Made by a program: the position numbers and the translations under genes | Part shown: one piece after another, positions 28,596 to 29,845 of the stretch | Layout of the letters: every line of letters starts with the position of its first letter | How positions within the stretch are numbered: position 1 is the first letter of the stretch | Notes under the pieces: model-generated | Told to the model about the DNA's origin: nothing | The model's database searches: none | The model's input: the letters and a program-made list of their open reading frames with translations, nothing else | Assembly: GCA_001970955.1 (NCBI GenBank) | Contig: MPUH01000909.1 | Location: 1 to 29,845, forward strand | DNA: 29,845 bases | Reading direction: 5' to 3' | Source: Stentor coeruleus | Lineage: Eukaryota > Ciliophora > Heterotrichea > Heterotrichida > Stentoridae

Positions 28596-29845
28596 TAGAA
28601 ATTTTTATTGAACTTATATTTTCATTAGAAATATTCGGATTTGTAGAAATTTATTAGGATTCATTTCAGATTAATATTTTATAATTAATGATTAATGCTA
28701 ATATTTAAGCTATAAAAAGTATATAATAAATCAATATAATTACTTTGGTGAAAGTTCTTTCCTCCACACTATCAAATATCTACTTCTTAATTATATTTTT
28801 TTCAAAATTGTATTTTACTAGAAAGTGTTAAAATATATTCATTAATTTCACTTAAGGATATCAAGAATTTTAAAGAAGAGACAGAAGTTAAATGCCCAAT
28901 GCTAATATTAAAATCAATTTATTGTAGGAATTTTTGGATAGAAATGACTAGGTAATACTGACAAGTCAGAACTTCAGACCATTTGTAAATATAACTAATA
29001 ATAAAGTTAAGACTTACTACGAACAATATTCACACTTAATATTTTCTTCAAATGCTAATCTAGGACCTGCAATTCAGATAGTCTAATTTAATCTTGCACT
29101 TCAAATTTAAGACTAGTTCTTTCACATATTTTTTATAATTAGCAAGTAATAATTTTTCTTCTTTCCTAACTTTTGCTTCTTCTCGCACTTTTTCTTGTTG
29201 TTTCTGTTATTACTATTTATTTTTTATTTCTTCATTATATCTAAAACTCTTATAGTATTCAAAGCTTCAGAGACCGGCCACATTATTATTTTCTGAGCTA
29301 ATATGCATACCCTTGCAATGGGATTTTATAGGGTTTTCTGAAGAAATTCAAAGTAAATAAGCCTACTAAAATATCCAATATAGGGTAGAGTTTAGATCTA
29401 TTTACCAAAATTATGCTCATTAACTCTAGTGCTTTTCTATTAAAAATTTTCTTTAAATCTATCAAGACAAAAAACAAATAACTTTAAATTGAATATTTTT
29501 TCCTATCTGATTTTTACTAAATTATTGTATTGCAAATCCTTATTTTAAATGAAAGAAATAAAACATAAAGTGCTTAAGTTCGTTCGCAGATTTTTACACT
29601 AGAAAGGATTTAAATAAAAAGATATCCTTTAGAAAAAATTATCTACAAAGATATAAAACTTGAAAATGTATAATACAGAGTTTGTATTTGGCTAAGTGGA
29701 TATCTAAATATGCTAATTTATTTATCATACAAAATAAAAATTCCAATTTATATAATTTTTTCAACTACTAAAAAGATATTAACGAATAAGCATTAACAAT
29801 AAATAATTTTCAAGGTTTTTATAGGTGAAATATATCCTAAATATC
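28596..29845. other. AT-rich terminal region of the window
   Basis: 1.25 kb downstream of VPS18. Apart from a short kinase-like fragment near 29632, no gene, RNA or repeat is recognised. Interspersed short open frames carry stops at the rate expected for the composition. Confidence 0.5.
29632..29670 (+). pseudogene. Protein-kinase catalytic-loop fragment
   Basis: Thirteen codons read EKIIYKDIKLENV, close to the IIYRDIKLEN catalytic loop of AGC-type kinases, followed at once by TAA. The preceding codons (IKRYPLEK) resemble the usual LH..K context with a gap. No DFG motif or other kinase part is found nearby, so this would be a small relic. Confidence 0.3.

Noticed and set aside
1..29845. tRNA, rRNA, CRISPR arrays, telomeric repeats
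   Set aside because: I looked for T-loop GTTCRA contexts with flanking stems, direct-repeat arrays and CCCTAA-type tracts and found none that hold up by eye.

Overview
The window is about 70% A+T nuclear DNA of a eukaryote. The best fit is a heterotrich ciliate close to Stentor. Three genes are interrupted by six introns, each exactly 15 nt, GTA...AG, five of them with an A at intron position 10. TAA, TAG and TGA all serve as terminators of intact genes, which fits the standard code used by Stentor. The genus is inferred from intron size and code; no marker gene is present.

Left part (1-9.3 kb), accessory in character. A small C2H2 zinc-finger gene (446-1066) is followed by a secreted or surface leishmanolysin-type metalloprotease (1671-3356, minus strand) with a QDDG repeat tail. 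Next come a decayed piggyBac transposase (3809-4455) and a complete but decayed 1.9-kb pogo/Tigger-like DNA transposon (5755-7654) with 23-bp terminal inverted repeats and TA flanks. A second zinc-finger gene (7894-8568) and a broken third copy (8720-9262) follow. The three zinc-finger copies share an N-terminal region I do not recognise and a similar short motif just before the ATG.

Right part (9.3-28.6 kb), housekeeping and signalling genes with intergenic spacers from 62 bp to about 1.7 kb: NDUFAF7 (complex I assembly methyltransferase), a membrane-hairpin START-domain protein, a protein with two tandem RING-CH fingers and two membrane helices, an alpha/beta hydrolase, a CDKL5-like kinase (2 introns), a choline/ethanolamine kinase, a two-repeat Myb protein, Rab escort protein (3 introns) and VPS18 of HOPS/CORVET (1 intron). 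Rab escort protein and VPS18 both act in Rab-dependent membrane traffic; otherwise the order shows no obvious pathway grouping.

The most interesting points are: (1) in-frame TAA/TAG and TGA codons in the two transposase remnants often sit where the families have Gln and Trp, as expected either from transition decay or from an origin under a ciliate code with UAA/UAG=Gln and UGA=Trp; (2) the apparently lineage-specific zinc-finger family; (3) the 15-nt introns, all multiples of three and all adding an in-frame stop if retained. A single N at 25398 between two identical 72-nt copies is probably an assembly artefact.
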